A stretch of DNA of 64,000 nucleotides. It comes from Adiantum capillus-veneris (lineage: Eukaryota > Streptophyta > Polypodiopsida > Polypodiales > Pteridaceae). A program made the translations under genes and the position numbers. The notes under the pieces were generated by a model. The model was not told where the DNA came from. It was given only the letters and a program-made list of their open reading frames with translations, and made no database searches. Location: positions 110,296,587 through 110,360,586 of the forward strand of contig CM043964.1 in NCBI GenBank assembly GCA_014529385.2, given 5' to 3'. Shown here piece after piece: positions 1 through 10,830 of this stretch (positions are counted from its first letter, which is position 1; the number at the start of each line of letters is the position of its first letter).

Positions 1-77
1 TGTGTGTGCCCTAAAAGTCTTTGCACGTCCCTACATGGGAGGGGGCGAGCCCCAAAGGTAGGGGATGAGAGAGAAAG

Positions 78-78
<1 letters not shown>

Positions 79-120
<42 letters not shown>
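79..120. repeat. (CA)n microsatellite
   Basis: An uninterrupted run of about 21 CA units. The open frame across it is an artefact of the repeat. Confidence 0.97.
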
Positions 121-122
<2 letters not shown>

Positions 123-1284
123 CTCCCTTTACACAAAGGGAATGAGGGACACATGTCAGCTCCCTAGGCCAGATGCCCACAAGGTGTGCCCAATTCCTAT
201 TGGAAGACCCTTGAAGTGGACCAATGAGAATTAAGCTAGAGTAAATGTAGTTTAATTAATTTAAAAACATATAATAAAAGAAACCAATGAGAATTAAGTC
301 TCCTGGAAGACTATTGGGCAGTCTCCCAAAGGGTCCAATGAGCATTCAGAAGCCCCATGGCTTGCCTGATTTCTATTGGCCAGGAGACAAAGGGGTCCAA
401 TGAGAGTTTAGTTTAATTATTTAATTACCTAAAGCTCTCACAAAAGGGGAAAGGGGGACACATGTCAGAAGGCTATCACTTATGCTGCTTAATACCTATT
501 GGCTTGACTTGGGGAGGTCCAATAAGGCAAAAGCCAGACCAAATTAGCAGCTAGGGCTCGTCGCCCAAGAGAGAGAGGGAGCTGATTTTTGCTTGGCATT
601 GACACACACACACTCACACTTGACCATGTGTGAAGGAAGAATACTCTATCTCCTCCCAAGCTTTAATGGAGAGCTCATCACCTACTCCAAGCTTGTGAGA
701 TAGAAGCCTACATCAACACTCTCTTGGCATGTGGATGCAAATCCAACCAAGAGCCAAGCTTCAATGCATGCTCATCTCCTCTACCAAGCTAATTACTAAG
801 CTAAGCTATGCTAATATGAGTGATTATGTGAGGAGATGTACATCTTTCTCGTAAGATACTCCTTCTTCCTCTCAATCTACTCTCATACCCCGCTAGCTCT
901 CACCATCTTCGAAGGTGTGTGAGGTCTTGGGTCTGAGAACGGGGATAATTCAAGTTGTGTTTGATTAAGTGTTTTGCTTGGTGTATGAAGCTTCCATCTT
1001 CATTGCACTAGCTAGTCTTGAAGGAACACAAAGAATTGTATTGTACAATGTCTCTCTTGATGGGAGAAACCATAATACAAAGCCTTTTGGAGGGGGGACC
1101 GGCTCCATGCAAATCCGGTCCGCAACTGTTGTCAATAGCTTAATTTCTCTCTCTTTTGAAAGTATTGTCGATGCTATCTAACTAGGTGTTATGCTTTTTG
1201 TTGCTCTCTCCACCCAAGCACTCTTGTAATTCTCATTAGGAATCTATTCTAATGAAATGCCCACTATGTTCATGCTAATTTCCG
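121..1284. other. Non-coding stretch, possibly LTR-derived
   Basis: No credible coding region was seen. The stretch contains several diverged copies of a CCAATGAGAATTAAG-like phrase (near 223, 285 and 330). Its right end resembles the end of a plus-strand LTR: a polyadenylation-like AATGAAAT near 1250 is followed by a CTACA end near 1287, beyond which element A1 protease codons resume. No matching second LTR or target duplication is in the window, so the LTR reading is only a guess. Confidence 0.3.
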
Positions 1285-1957
1285 CTACACATAAGTTATT
1301 AGGCCATTAAATGTTACATTTCCATTGGCCATCTTCACTACTATGGTTGTGGTCGCAAGGTGAGGTCTTCCCATAGTTTCCCAGCAATTTTTAGTCACAA
1401 TGCTAACCCCCAGCGCCACCATCAAGGATTCCCTTCATAGTTAATCCCTTAGTAGTGATTGGTATGGTCGCATTGGATTCATCACCCTCAAAGTATTGTC
1501 CCAACTTGTTAACAGGTATTTCTATAACAACGTTCTCATCTACGTTCGGTTGTGGATCTATGTATTCCTCCTCTATTGGAATCTCCCCAGATCCATCCGT
1601 CTGTGAAAATTGTGGTAGCCCAAACTTCAGTTCTCCATTGAGGAAGGCTCGAAGAGCTGAGACTAGCTTAGGGTCTTTATATAGTTTGGACATGATGGTG
1701 GTTCTAACTTCTGAAGACATGAAATCCATCAATTTGGCAATGTTTAACGGCACCTTTTGGCCTTGAGTCCCTTGACGTGGGGAAGATGGGATCTCCATTT
1801 CTTCGATAGGATCGGGTAGTCCCTCTGTAAACATTATTTCCATCAAGAAGTGAGTACGCCCACTTTCCCATGACTTTAAGTCACTTTCTTCTTGGATGAC
1901 ACTAGGTATGTCCAAGGGTCTATGGACTTGGTGAGGTTGTTGTTGCGTAGGGAACAC
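1285..1957 (-). pseudogene. Element A1 aspartic protease remnant (Ty3/gypsy)
   Basis: Decayed retropepsin region of a minus-strand Ty3/gypsy element. The reading frame from 1957 to 1403 ends in ILDGGAGG, which lines up with ILDSGAG in the proteases of elements B and C. The catalytic DSG has become DGG. A one-base frameshift at about 1405 follows, and protease-like codons (SIVTKNCWETMGRP, then a MANGN segment) continue in another frame to about 1285. The region is in frame with the gag segments upstream, separated only by stop codons. No reverse transcriptase follows in the window, because the sequence to the left is unrelated. Inactive by sequence. Confidence 0.75.
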
Positions 1958-2002
1958 GGTGTCTGTAATCTGGATCTTCCTAGGTGCTGGTTCTAGATCC
2001 CT

Positions 2003-2245
2003 TTAAGTATATTCTACCAAACTCCTTAATTGCTTGACTCGCTCAATCTCCTCTGTAGGGTTTGGGTAAGTTCCTATCTTCTTTTTGGATCTTGGCCATT
2101 GTGGCTCATGAAGATCTTCCTTGTTGGTTTCTATGTTAGTGGTCGTTTTGGTCTCCATGGTTTCACCTGAATCAGAATCTTCTTCAGCGTCGTTCATATA
2201 TACGGGATCATCACCAGTCCCTATGTTGGTCTTTGAACTGGGGTC
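2003..2245 (-). pseudogene. Element A1 gag-protease linker remnant
   Basis: Acidic and basic low-complexity linker codons (64 residues from 2197) lying in the same frame as the gag segment above and the protease segment below. It is separated from them only by TAA at 2246-2248 and TAA at 2003-2005. It has no recognised domain. Its value is in showing that A1 is one long polyprotein frame broken by stops rather than several genes. Confidence 0.6.
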
Positions 2246-3580
2246 TTACTTCGCTGCTTTTTGCGATCTCTTTCTTCGTGTTTTCTTCTTTTTCTGAGAT
2301 TGGGCAATTGATGCCGTGTCTCTTTCCTCAAGAATATAATTTTGTTTTTGGAGCATCGATCGTGTGAGTACGTTTACTGGTACCACGGGTGTACTTGGTG
2401 ATGGCTCCTCGGTAGTTTCAATCAAGTTTAATGGCGTTCTCTTCAGTGCATTTGGATTATTTGGACATTGGGCAATCAAATGATCTATGCCACATCGATT
2501 ACACATGAGTATCTGCATTGTAGACGTGCTCGCTTGATTGGTTTGCATTAGTGTGGCATTCTTTTGTAGCCTAATAGGACACTCGGCTACACGATGTGCA
2601 CCTCCACACTCATAGCATTGAAGAGGTGGTCTCTTAGCGGTGTAATTGATATGTTGGCCTCCTGCCGCAAGAGCAGCTACTTGATATACAGGTTTGACTT
2701 GTCCCCAATAGTCCTCCATGTAGTATTGTGGACTTTCTTCAAGCACATCCATCCCATAGGCGATATTAGGATCTATATCTTCCTCATAGCCTTCCAAACA
2801 AGCAATAGATGACTCACAACCCACTTGATTCACAGAAGTGATTCTCGGATGTGGTGGTTGCGGTCCTAGCACTAGAGGTGGTAAAGGTGTTGTTTGAACA
2901 ACATTTTGGGCCCTAGGGACCATGTGTTGTGATGTTTGTTCAAGAGGTGGGGCCGGCATCAATGCAGGCACTCGATGTGTGTCTATCCATGCTAAGGTTG
3001 GTATATTGGCCATCGCACGCTTAAATACTATGCAATCCTTAGCTTGATGACCATACCTTCCACATGCATTGCAGTTCCCATTGAATTTTACTCTAAAAGT
3101 AGGGCATTCACTGGTACTATGCGGTCCATAGCATACTGAGCACCATTGCTGCTCCCTTCTTGGATACATATGATTTTTTTGCGGAGCACGATTGTCTCTA
3201 AGACTCTCTTGAATAGCCTTGGTGAGATCTGCTAAAGTCATCTCAGATATCTTTGGCTCCTTAGCAATAGGCTTTAGGGTCATTGGCTGATGCCCTGATG
3301 CTTGTGAGCTAATAGATTTAGACTCAACAGACACTCTTTCTCCTTGAATCATTAAATTATCCTCCAATTGGATCGCATTGGTGGTGACTGCTTCCCAAGT
3401 GGTGATACCTCTAATGACTAGACCATTGTAGATATCCTCATGTCGTAATCCCCTAATGAATCTATCAAGCAATTGGTTATTGTTGAAGCGCTCATTTGGA
3501 TTACAATGAGAATTCAAATGCTTCAAGCGACTTATAAAGTCTCTCACCGACTCTCCTTCCTCTCGTTGGGCTTTCTGGAG
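2246..3580 (-). pseudogene. Element A1 gag, C-terminal half with four zinc knuckles
   Basis: Second half of a Ty3/gypsy Gag polyprotein, the structural protein that packages retrotransposon RNA. It starts with the end of the gag core (FISRLKHLNSHC, then LLDRFIRGLRHEDIYNGL). Four CCHC-like knuckles follow. In the 433-residue frame they lie near residues 136 (CSVC..H..C), 159 (CNACGRYGHQAKDC, canonical CX2CX4HX4C), 311 (CYEC..H..C) and 349 (CNRC..H..C); three have CX2CX3HX4C spacing. A Pro-rich stretch separates the pairs. The basic C-terminus is rich in K/R. It is in frame with the upstream gag segment, separated by one TAG at 3581-3583. Confidence 0.85.
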
Positions 3581-5332
3581 CTAAGAGGCTACACCCCAAA
3601 GCACTCCCTCTCGTATGTATTCCTTTAAGAACAGTCTCCTAAGAGTAGGGTAAATCGTTTTTTCTTCCACCCTTAGGGTTCTATACCAATCCCCAGCCTT
3701 TCCACTTAAGGTTAGGCTTAAAGCATTGCTCTTATGTAGGTCATTGTGTTCTCCTAGAGAATCGCATATTTGTTCAAACACTTCGATATGCTTTCTCACA
3801 TCCCCGTCTCCACTAAATTTTTGTGTGAGCTTGGCTATTTGTACTGCCTTACTTCTAGGCTCTCTATCAGGCGTGTTACGCATATTCTCTGCAATAGATC
3901 GACCAATAGCTTGAGCAAATGTTGCCAAGTCACCTAAGTGAGCAAGCACCGTGGGTGAAGGTGCTCCAGAGACTACATGTGGAGTAGGTATTGGCATTGG
4001 GCTTGGCGCATAGGGAGCCCTTGGGTTCCACGTTGGGTACGATGTTGTGCCATGTGGTGGTCCATAGTTCATATGAGTGGCCCTAGGCATAGCAGACGTC
4101 GGATATGACATGCTAATGCTAGCCGGTATAGACCCATGGAAATAAGAACTTGTGTATTGTGGTTGTGGAGCATAAGTAGTTGAAACAATGGGAGGGGTAG
4201 GGACTACATGAGTACGTGGACCCATAGGTGCATACGATTGGTACGCACTTGTTGGTACTATTGCAGGCATTGAGCTACCATGTAGTGGTGCTTTACTAAC
4301 AAACGAGGCCCATGGCGTGTTTCTTGGAATGCCCATCATTGGGGTAGGCATGGTAGCCGTGGTGTCATCAACGGAAAGATGAGCTAGACTTGGAAAAGTA
4401 AAGCTATCACTTGTGGGCTCAGATTGCATTGAGACCCCTGGCGAAACAACATATGGGGGATCGATGGGACTCACTGGGGGAGTCTCCATTTGTGATAGAG
4501 TGGGTTGTTTCCCTTTGCCCGTGTCTAAAAATCGCATAGGACCCGTCGAAGGTATGTTTATTCCTCGATTTTGCCTCTCGGTCTGGATATTAATCCTATG
4601 GATGACATTGCACATCATGTGTTGTTGTTCCTCCATACTAGTGGCACTAGATGTGGATTGTACAACTTCTAACCAACCCACATGGTATGTGTAGCCCATG
4701 TATAGGTCGGTCAAAGTCTCCGTGTGTAGGTCATATTCCCAATTTTCATTGAGAAATACCCCGTCCAAACTTGGTGTACTAGAGGGTTGCCGTGAGGTGG
4801 ATGCAATGTTGCTTCCCGTGTTTTGACTTTTAGTCACCGCTACCTTAGAGGCGACTTTGGAAGGTGGTAGCTTGGTAGGCCCCTCATTAAATGAGGTAGG
4901 TAGAATGTCCATGTGGACACTCTGAGGGAGTGTGGGGTCTATAGGAGATGTGAATGGTGATTCTACTTCCCCACCCCCTTCGTTTACTTCACTAGTCGTA
5001 GGTTCAGAGCGCGTAGCTCTACTAAAATTTTCCATCAAACGGCTAAAAACACTAGTTCCAGGTTGCTGGGCCCAGCTAGGTACGGTTTCATTTGTTCCCC
5101 CGGGGCTTTGTGTAAGATGCTCTTCCATAATATCGTAGTCAGAGGAAGAGTCACTAGCCGCTATATTTGGGTCTTGGGGTGCACTACCTTGGGTCCCCGC
5201 CGAGGGCGTAGACCCTAGCGTGGAAGGATAGTGAGTACCACCGTAAATCGAAGCACTAGCTAGTTGTTCGGACTCTAGCACACGACCAGAGCGTAGATAC
5301 ATGTGCTTTGGGTGTCCTACAAGTGTCGGCAA
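3581..5332 (-). pseudogene. Element A1 gag, N-terminal half (Ty3/gypsy)
   Basis: A 583-codon frame starting at 5332. Residues 1 to about 460 are low-complexity Ser/Thr/Pro/Met-rich sequence with repeated Pro-Thr-Tyr phrases. The gag core begins near residue 475 with LTQKFSGDGDVRKHIEVFE and continues to GDWYRTLRVEE, typical of the retrotransposon gag domain. A near copy of this core occurs at 62836-63298 (A2). The segment ends at an in-frame TAG and the core continues directly after it. The exact start is uncertain because the N-terminus is low complexity. Confidence 0.85.
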
Positions 5333-5963
5333 GTACCCTCAAAGGTTACTTGCTTTGTTTTGTGGGTGTTTTGCACCCCGTTTTCTACTTGTTTTTTTCT
5401 TGTTTTTGATGTTTTTTTAATGTTTGATTTTTTTGATTGAAGTGTGTGATAGCTCAAAACGAGCGTATCACTTAAAGGGTCGTTGTGTGCTTTACAGCAC
5501 AATTTTTGGGCATCTGACGTTCCGTTGGTCCTCAAAAATCAATTTTTAGCTACGTGTTCACAGTGTCACAGAGATCCCAAATCTTTTTTCAAAATTGAAT
5601 TTGGACTCGTTTTGACCATTCTAAACTGCATTTCACTGTTTTGGCCATAACTTTCACAAACGGTGTCGGATTGGAAAAGTTTTTATATCAAAACGTAGCC
5701 TGAGAGCGGCTCTACAGATCTTAGTGCAAAACTTGAACTAAATGTATGTCTATGACAACCATTTAGTTCAACTTTGAAAAAAACATCGTTTAATGCCTCA
5801 AAATTCATCCGCAAGTTAGGGGTGTCTAAAAGTGACAATTTGCGAGAATTGTGACGAAACGGTTGCGGTTTTGGACATAGTTTCGACTTTTCCTTAACCA
5901 AAGCACTTGAACACAGTGGACTAAGTCTACCTGAACCAAGAAAAAGCTCTTAAGCCTAGAAAT
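5333..5963. other. Non-coding junction between elements A1 and B
   Basis: About 630 bases without credible genes, between two divergent gag genes. It should contain the leader of A1 (minus strand) and the truncated 5' end of B (plus strand). It has T-rich runs near 5380-5440 and a TTTTGGCCATAACTTTC phrase near 5640. No LTR, primer site or TGTTGACC LTR start could be found, so B appears to have lost its 5' LTR. Confidence 0.55.
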
Positions 5964-7364
5964 ATGTCTACCCTAGATTCAAACGCAGCTTACACAAGCT
6001 TGGAGATCCCGACGATAGAGGAATATCCTCCCACAATGGATCTTCCAAACTTGCAATTGATAAAGACCCATCTTGTTGAGAGAGTTTGGATGATTGGTCA
6101 TGAGAGTGAAGGACTATATAGCTACATTGATGACAATGAGGTCAATCTTTATAGGTGCTCAGATCCATACCTAGAAGAGATAACGGATTACAAGCTCTTA
6201 TATGTTTACACATACGGAGTCAACTGTCAATGGAAATCTATACTTGTCGACAAGTATGGACGAGAATACAGAGTTGTAGAAAGCACAAATCCACAGACTG
6301 TACTAGAAAGAGGTGGATATTTGGTCAATGAAGGACCACAAATGCCTCCACCAAACACGAGAATTCCTATAGGAATTCCAAGAAGAGAGCCACCAGGATT
6401 CCCTTCAAGAGCGATAACGAGAGAAGGATTGGGAGAGTCTCTGGTTAGACTTGTAGACAATCGACGAGTTAGACCATCCCAAGTCCAAAAATGGGTAAAC
6501 AGAAAATACTCCGGAGATAAAGATCCGAGAGATCACATAGCGTCTTTTAGAAGAGTGATTAGAGCAGAGGAAGTTTCAGATTTTGCGACACACTTTGCGG
6601 GATTTGGATTGACTCTAGAAGATGATGCAGCTACTTGGTTCGACTCGGTGGAAAAATGGGATTTTGAGATCCTAGATGAGCTGTTTGATGAGTTTATTGA
6701 AGAATTCTCGCCAAAAGGCATTGCTCACAATACGGTCTCGCAAATCCATAGATTCAAACAGAAAGAGAATGAATCAGTACGCAAAGCATCATCATGGCTC
6801 AAGAGATATGTTAAGCTATGTCCGAGAGCGGAATTACCTACGCAAGCACGACTTACGCTAATCTTTATCCAGGGAATGAGAGATGAGGGCCTTCAGAAGG
6901 ATCTGCATATGATAAGGAGGATGACGCTAAACGAGTTGATCAAAGAGGCTCTTTATCTAGTGGATAATTGTGAGGCATACAAAGAAAAGGACTTAAAGAG
7001 TCAAGGAGATGACACATCCTCTCAGCATAGTGTTTCACAGATAAGTGAGTCCATTGCCAAGCCAACGGCACCTATTGATCGAGAAAAGCTTATCGACGAG
7101 TTGGTCAAGAGGTTGATTCCTCTTGTAAGGTCTGATTCGGGAGAGCCGAAGTGGTGTGAAATTGAGAGAAAATGGACAAACCATACGGGGAAAGAGTGCT
7201 ATTATAGCATGGAAAATGCTAGGGAGAGGTATGTACAACCTGTTCCAGAAGCACCTACTCCACCTAGATACATTACGAGGAATGCACCAAGACCAGTAGC
7301 AGTTTTAAGGCCACAGCTTGTCTTAGGACAACAACCTCCGCTGCCAGTGCTAGAATGCCGGTAG
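5964..7364 (+). pseudogene. Element B gag, first part
   Basis: A 466-codon frame from the ATG at 5964. Residues 30-110 form a domain shared with the C gag N-terminus (IGHESEGLYSY, then VDKYGREYRVV). The gag core runs from about residue 165 (VRPSQVQKWVNRKYSGDKDP) through ATWFDSVEKWDFE to LTLIFIQGMRDEGLQKDL near residue 305. A cysteine/histidine segment KWCEIERKWTNHTGKECYY follows, matching the equivalent place in C. The frame shifts by one base at about 7350, within a stretch equivalent to VLGQQPPLRGLRPVG of C, and gag continues in the frame beginning at 7355. Confidence 0.88.
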
Positions 7365-8821
7365 ACATGAGATACATGACAATGATGGAAGCATCAAATA
7401 AACCAACGCCAGTACCATCTACAATGTGGTATAGAAACCAAAGTGGGTACTACCCTTTGGAGAAACAAAATGTGAGAGAAACACATGGAGTAGTGAGGCC
7501 GGTACAACCTCCACCTCTTGGGTTTCAGTCGAAAGAAAGAAGGTATGAAATGGACGAAAGGACATTGCGATTCATTGCAAATAACGGCTTATCTAGGTCA
7601 AAGCTTGCTTATAGCCAAGAGGAAATGCTAAAAGAATCTCCTCAACCAGAGACAGATTGTCACAAAAGTTGTGACAACCACTTGGTCAAACAATGTCCTC
7701 ATACGGAGATCATTGAAGTAAAAGCCTATTGTCTTGAGTGTGGTATCACTCACTTGATCCCCGATTGCCCGAAAAAACCAAACCAAATCAGGAAAATCAC
7801 GACAAACGTATCAGGGATTGTTCAGCTACCTAGTAGCTCAGAAAATGAAAATGTTGTACCAGTTCAAGTATTTACGAGGGCACAAGCTCAAAAGAAAGCT
7901 GATGAGAATCCAGAGACAAAGAACACAAAAAGTGACATGAGTCCAAAGACAGATGATGGACCAAAGACACACGCACCTAGTGAGAAAACCAAGAGCAAAC
8001 GAAATAGTTGGAAAGCTAGAAAGACTAGGATGAAAGCACGCAGGGAACGAGAGCAAAAATCCCTAGCTGAGAAGCTTACCGAAGCTGAAAAGAAGATACA
8101 ACAACATGAGGAAAAGGAGGCACCTTCTCTTACACAGATGGTTAAACCTCTAGAAGAACCATCCACGGATGAGAAACCGAGAAGTGCTAGTTCAGGAGGA
8201 TCTGTGTTGGCAGAGAAGGTTAATGAGACATTAGATGCACTCTTGAAAGCCTATGATGCGAGGCTCAAAAACAACCAAACCCAAGAACACAGGTGGATGA
8301 CATATCCCTATACGGAACTAGAAAAGAAAAGGTTTGAAATGCGCAAGAAAATGATTCAAACAGCCCAAGCTTTACTAGAACCACCAGGTGCAAAAGATGA
8401 GGATGTGATCCGTGTCATGCCTACACAAGTAATCCCACCAAACCAGGAACTAAAAGAGCCTGATTCTAGTCATGAGCACAGACCAAACCTCAAAGACCCA
8501 GCATTAGAACCAAGGATAGTATTGAATACCACGGATAACTCTTCCGAGGGATTTCACCAAGCTATACCTGAGGATTGTAAAGAGATAGATGGTCTTGATG
8601 AATTGTGGAAACAAGTCAGAGAGGCCAATGAAGCCGATGACCTAAGAAGACGAGTAAACAAGACTGGTGATGAACGAGGAGTGTTTCTACCACCAATAGA
8701 GGAATTTGAGACTGGATCTCAAATGGATCTAGACATACAATCGTGTTGGGGGGACAAAGGATCTGTACAATCTATAGATAGTCAACCCCATTCGCTAAGA
8801 ACACTACCGTCCTACATGTGA
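7355..8821 (+). pseudogene. Element B gag, second part with zinc knuckles
   Basis: Continuation of B gag after the frameshift. Near residues 104-140 are two knuckle-like motifs, CHKSCDNHLVKQC (degenerate) and CLECGITHLIPDC (CX2CX3HX4C), in the same order as in C. A Lys/Arg/Glu-rich region follows (residues 200-260, probably helical), then conserved phrases PRSASSGGSVL and RWMTYPY shared with C. It ends at TGA 8819-8821 after LRTLPSYM. The next codons are in frame with the protease frame that opens at 8843, so one stop separates gag from protease. Confidence 0.85.
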
Positions 8822-8842
8822 GAGTACGAGACAAAGTCAGGT

Positions 8843-10125
8843 GTGGTTGCAGTCCCATCAAAGAGACTGTCTCCTAACAAGGCCATCGATTCAAAGGGGC
8901 TAGCAGATATTCTATCTACCCCAGTCACATGTACAATAATGTTAGCCGAGTTGCTCAGAATAAGACCAAACATGTGGGCTAATGTAGGTAAATGTCTAGA
9001 GAAATTTGGTGTAAAAACTCCAATGACTCAAATCGAGGAAGGCATCAAAGAGCTTAAAATGCCTCAACTAAATACTAGGCCAGTGCCATTAAACAAGGTA
9101 GGCGAGTATTACGAGGGAGAAGATGGAAACACCACCCTTCCTGTGGAATTCAATGGTGTAAAAACCATGGCAATCCTTGACAGTGGAGCTGGTGTGGCCA
9201 TTGCAACCAAAGAGGTTTGGAAAAATGGGGACAACCTGCCTTGATATCCACACGAATGACCCTGCAGCTTGCAGACGGACACAAGGAAAAGCCCCTAGGA
9301 CTGCTAGAAAAAGTACTTGTTACTTCTTGTGGCATTGAATATGAACACACTTTTGCTGTTGTCGACTTTGGCAAGAAGAACAACTATGAAATCATTCTGG
9401 GAAGACCATTCATGCGACAATTGAAAATGGTCCAAGATTGGGGTTATGACCATATATACTTGAGACATATGGAAACCATAACAAAGGTAAACTTGAGGGA
9501 CCATATCTATAGGGATGTGACGAGAACACCGGTTGAGAAGTTTGATTCCGCCACAGTAGCAGGATCAGAACTTCCAGCTTGGTTAGGTAAGCCTAAAGAA
9601 TTGTGGATGTGTGGAGCTTCACAATGTGGTAGCTTGAAACGTGAGGAATGTATCCTAGAGCGGGTTATAGAGGATAAGGACTATATCCCCGAACCATTTC
9701 ATGAAGAAGAGTTAGAGCCTTTTGGATGGGAACACATACTGGCTACTCTGGACGTGTGCGCCGTGGAGGATGCTCCCACAACAAAGTTTTGTGATGAAAA
9801 TGGCTATGATGTCGTTTCTTATTTTGCAGTGAGTGTAATCCAGGAAAACGAAGAGAACCAGACATCAACAAGCTCTCGAAATAAGGATCAAACAAAGAAA
9901 TGTGGAGAATCAAAAGATGAAGAAGACGACGAGTTTTATGACTCTGTAGAACACTTCGAGCTTCAAGAAGATCAACGACCCAGGAATCAATGTCATCGCT
10001 ACACGAATAAAGTGCATCAAAAGTGGATTCCAAAGTCCTCGGTGAAGACACAGCCACCACAAGCATCCTCATACATGGATCCAAAGAAAAGAGCTAGGAG
10101 TAATACAACCAAAGCAAAGAGCTAA
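8843..10125 (+). pseudogene. Element B aspartic protease (broken)
   Basis: Retropepsin that would process the Gag polyprotein. The first frame (8843-9244) carries the active site AILDSGAGVAIATKEVW. A one-base shift near 9225 moves the rest to the frame ending at 10125, with LQLADGH, then VDFGKKNNYEIILGRPFMRQ (the flap and ILG region), LYLRH-like strands, and an acidic tail. It aligns residue by residue with the 604-residue protease segment of C until about 9960, where C continues towards RT and B goes into KWIPK repeats. That is the pol deletion point. Confidence 0.85.
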
Positions 10126-10830
10126 CAATGCTCTAATCAATGGGCTAGAAAAGTCCTCCAAGAAACTACCACCCACGAGCAAACAGACAGTAACTTTCCA
10201 CTACCAGCCAAAAAATCAAGGGAAAGTACAAGAAGTCAACCTTGCTGAGGATAGTAGCGATAGTGATAAATCTTACGACATCCCCTATCATCAACTCAAG
10301 CCATCACTATCACCAACCCCTTCAGCAACAACCATGACAGGTCAAAAGAACAGGACAACAAGCCAAAGCCAAAAAGCTCGACAAATCTGGATACCAAGAA
10401 GCCAGATCGGTCAAAAACAGATATGGATCAAGAGGACAAAGATCTCTAATGACAAATCACAAGATCCAACACCAAAACAAAAACAAGGAAAGCGTGCACG
10501 AACGGGTAAGAATATCACAAAGTCGCAAGCTTTCACAACTTAGGTTTGGGCTCCAAAGAAGTTGATTCAAGCAAAAAAAAGTCAGGAATTCATTTGGATT
10601 CCAAAACAACCACAATATCAACTTTCAAAGCCTAAATCCCATCCTCAACCAAGCGTACAAGGGCTGAAGCAAAGACCACTATCGACTCACACAACAAAAA
10701 GGTGGATCCCAAAGAAGTCTCTTCAAACACAAACGAAGCACGGGCAAGTATGGGTTCCCAAACGAGCGTCAGCAACAAAATAGCCAATAATCACAAAGAA
10801 ATGGGTACCAAAGAAGAACAACAAAACTGT
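10010..10830 (+). repeat. W-[IVA]-P-K repeat region of element B
   Basis: Low-complexity Lys/Gln/Ser/Thr-rich coding remnant with about eight copies of an aromatic-basic motif: KWIPK (10021), IWIPR (about 10389), IWIKR (about 10421), VWAPKK (about 10543), IWIPKQ (about 10593), RWIPKK (about 10701), VWVPKR (about 10748) and KWVPKK (about 10801). Open frames are 10334-10543 and 10562-10783, broken by stops. The C ORF at 21810-23006 has related W-x-(P/R)-(K/H) motifs in its C-terminal half. Function unknown. Confidence 0.6.

Noticed and set aside
4-234. A 76-codon frame with a His-Thr run
   Set aside because: It is produced by the CA microsatellite and has no coding signals.
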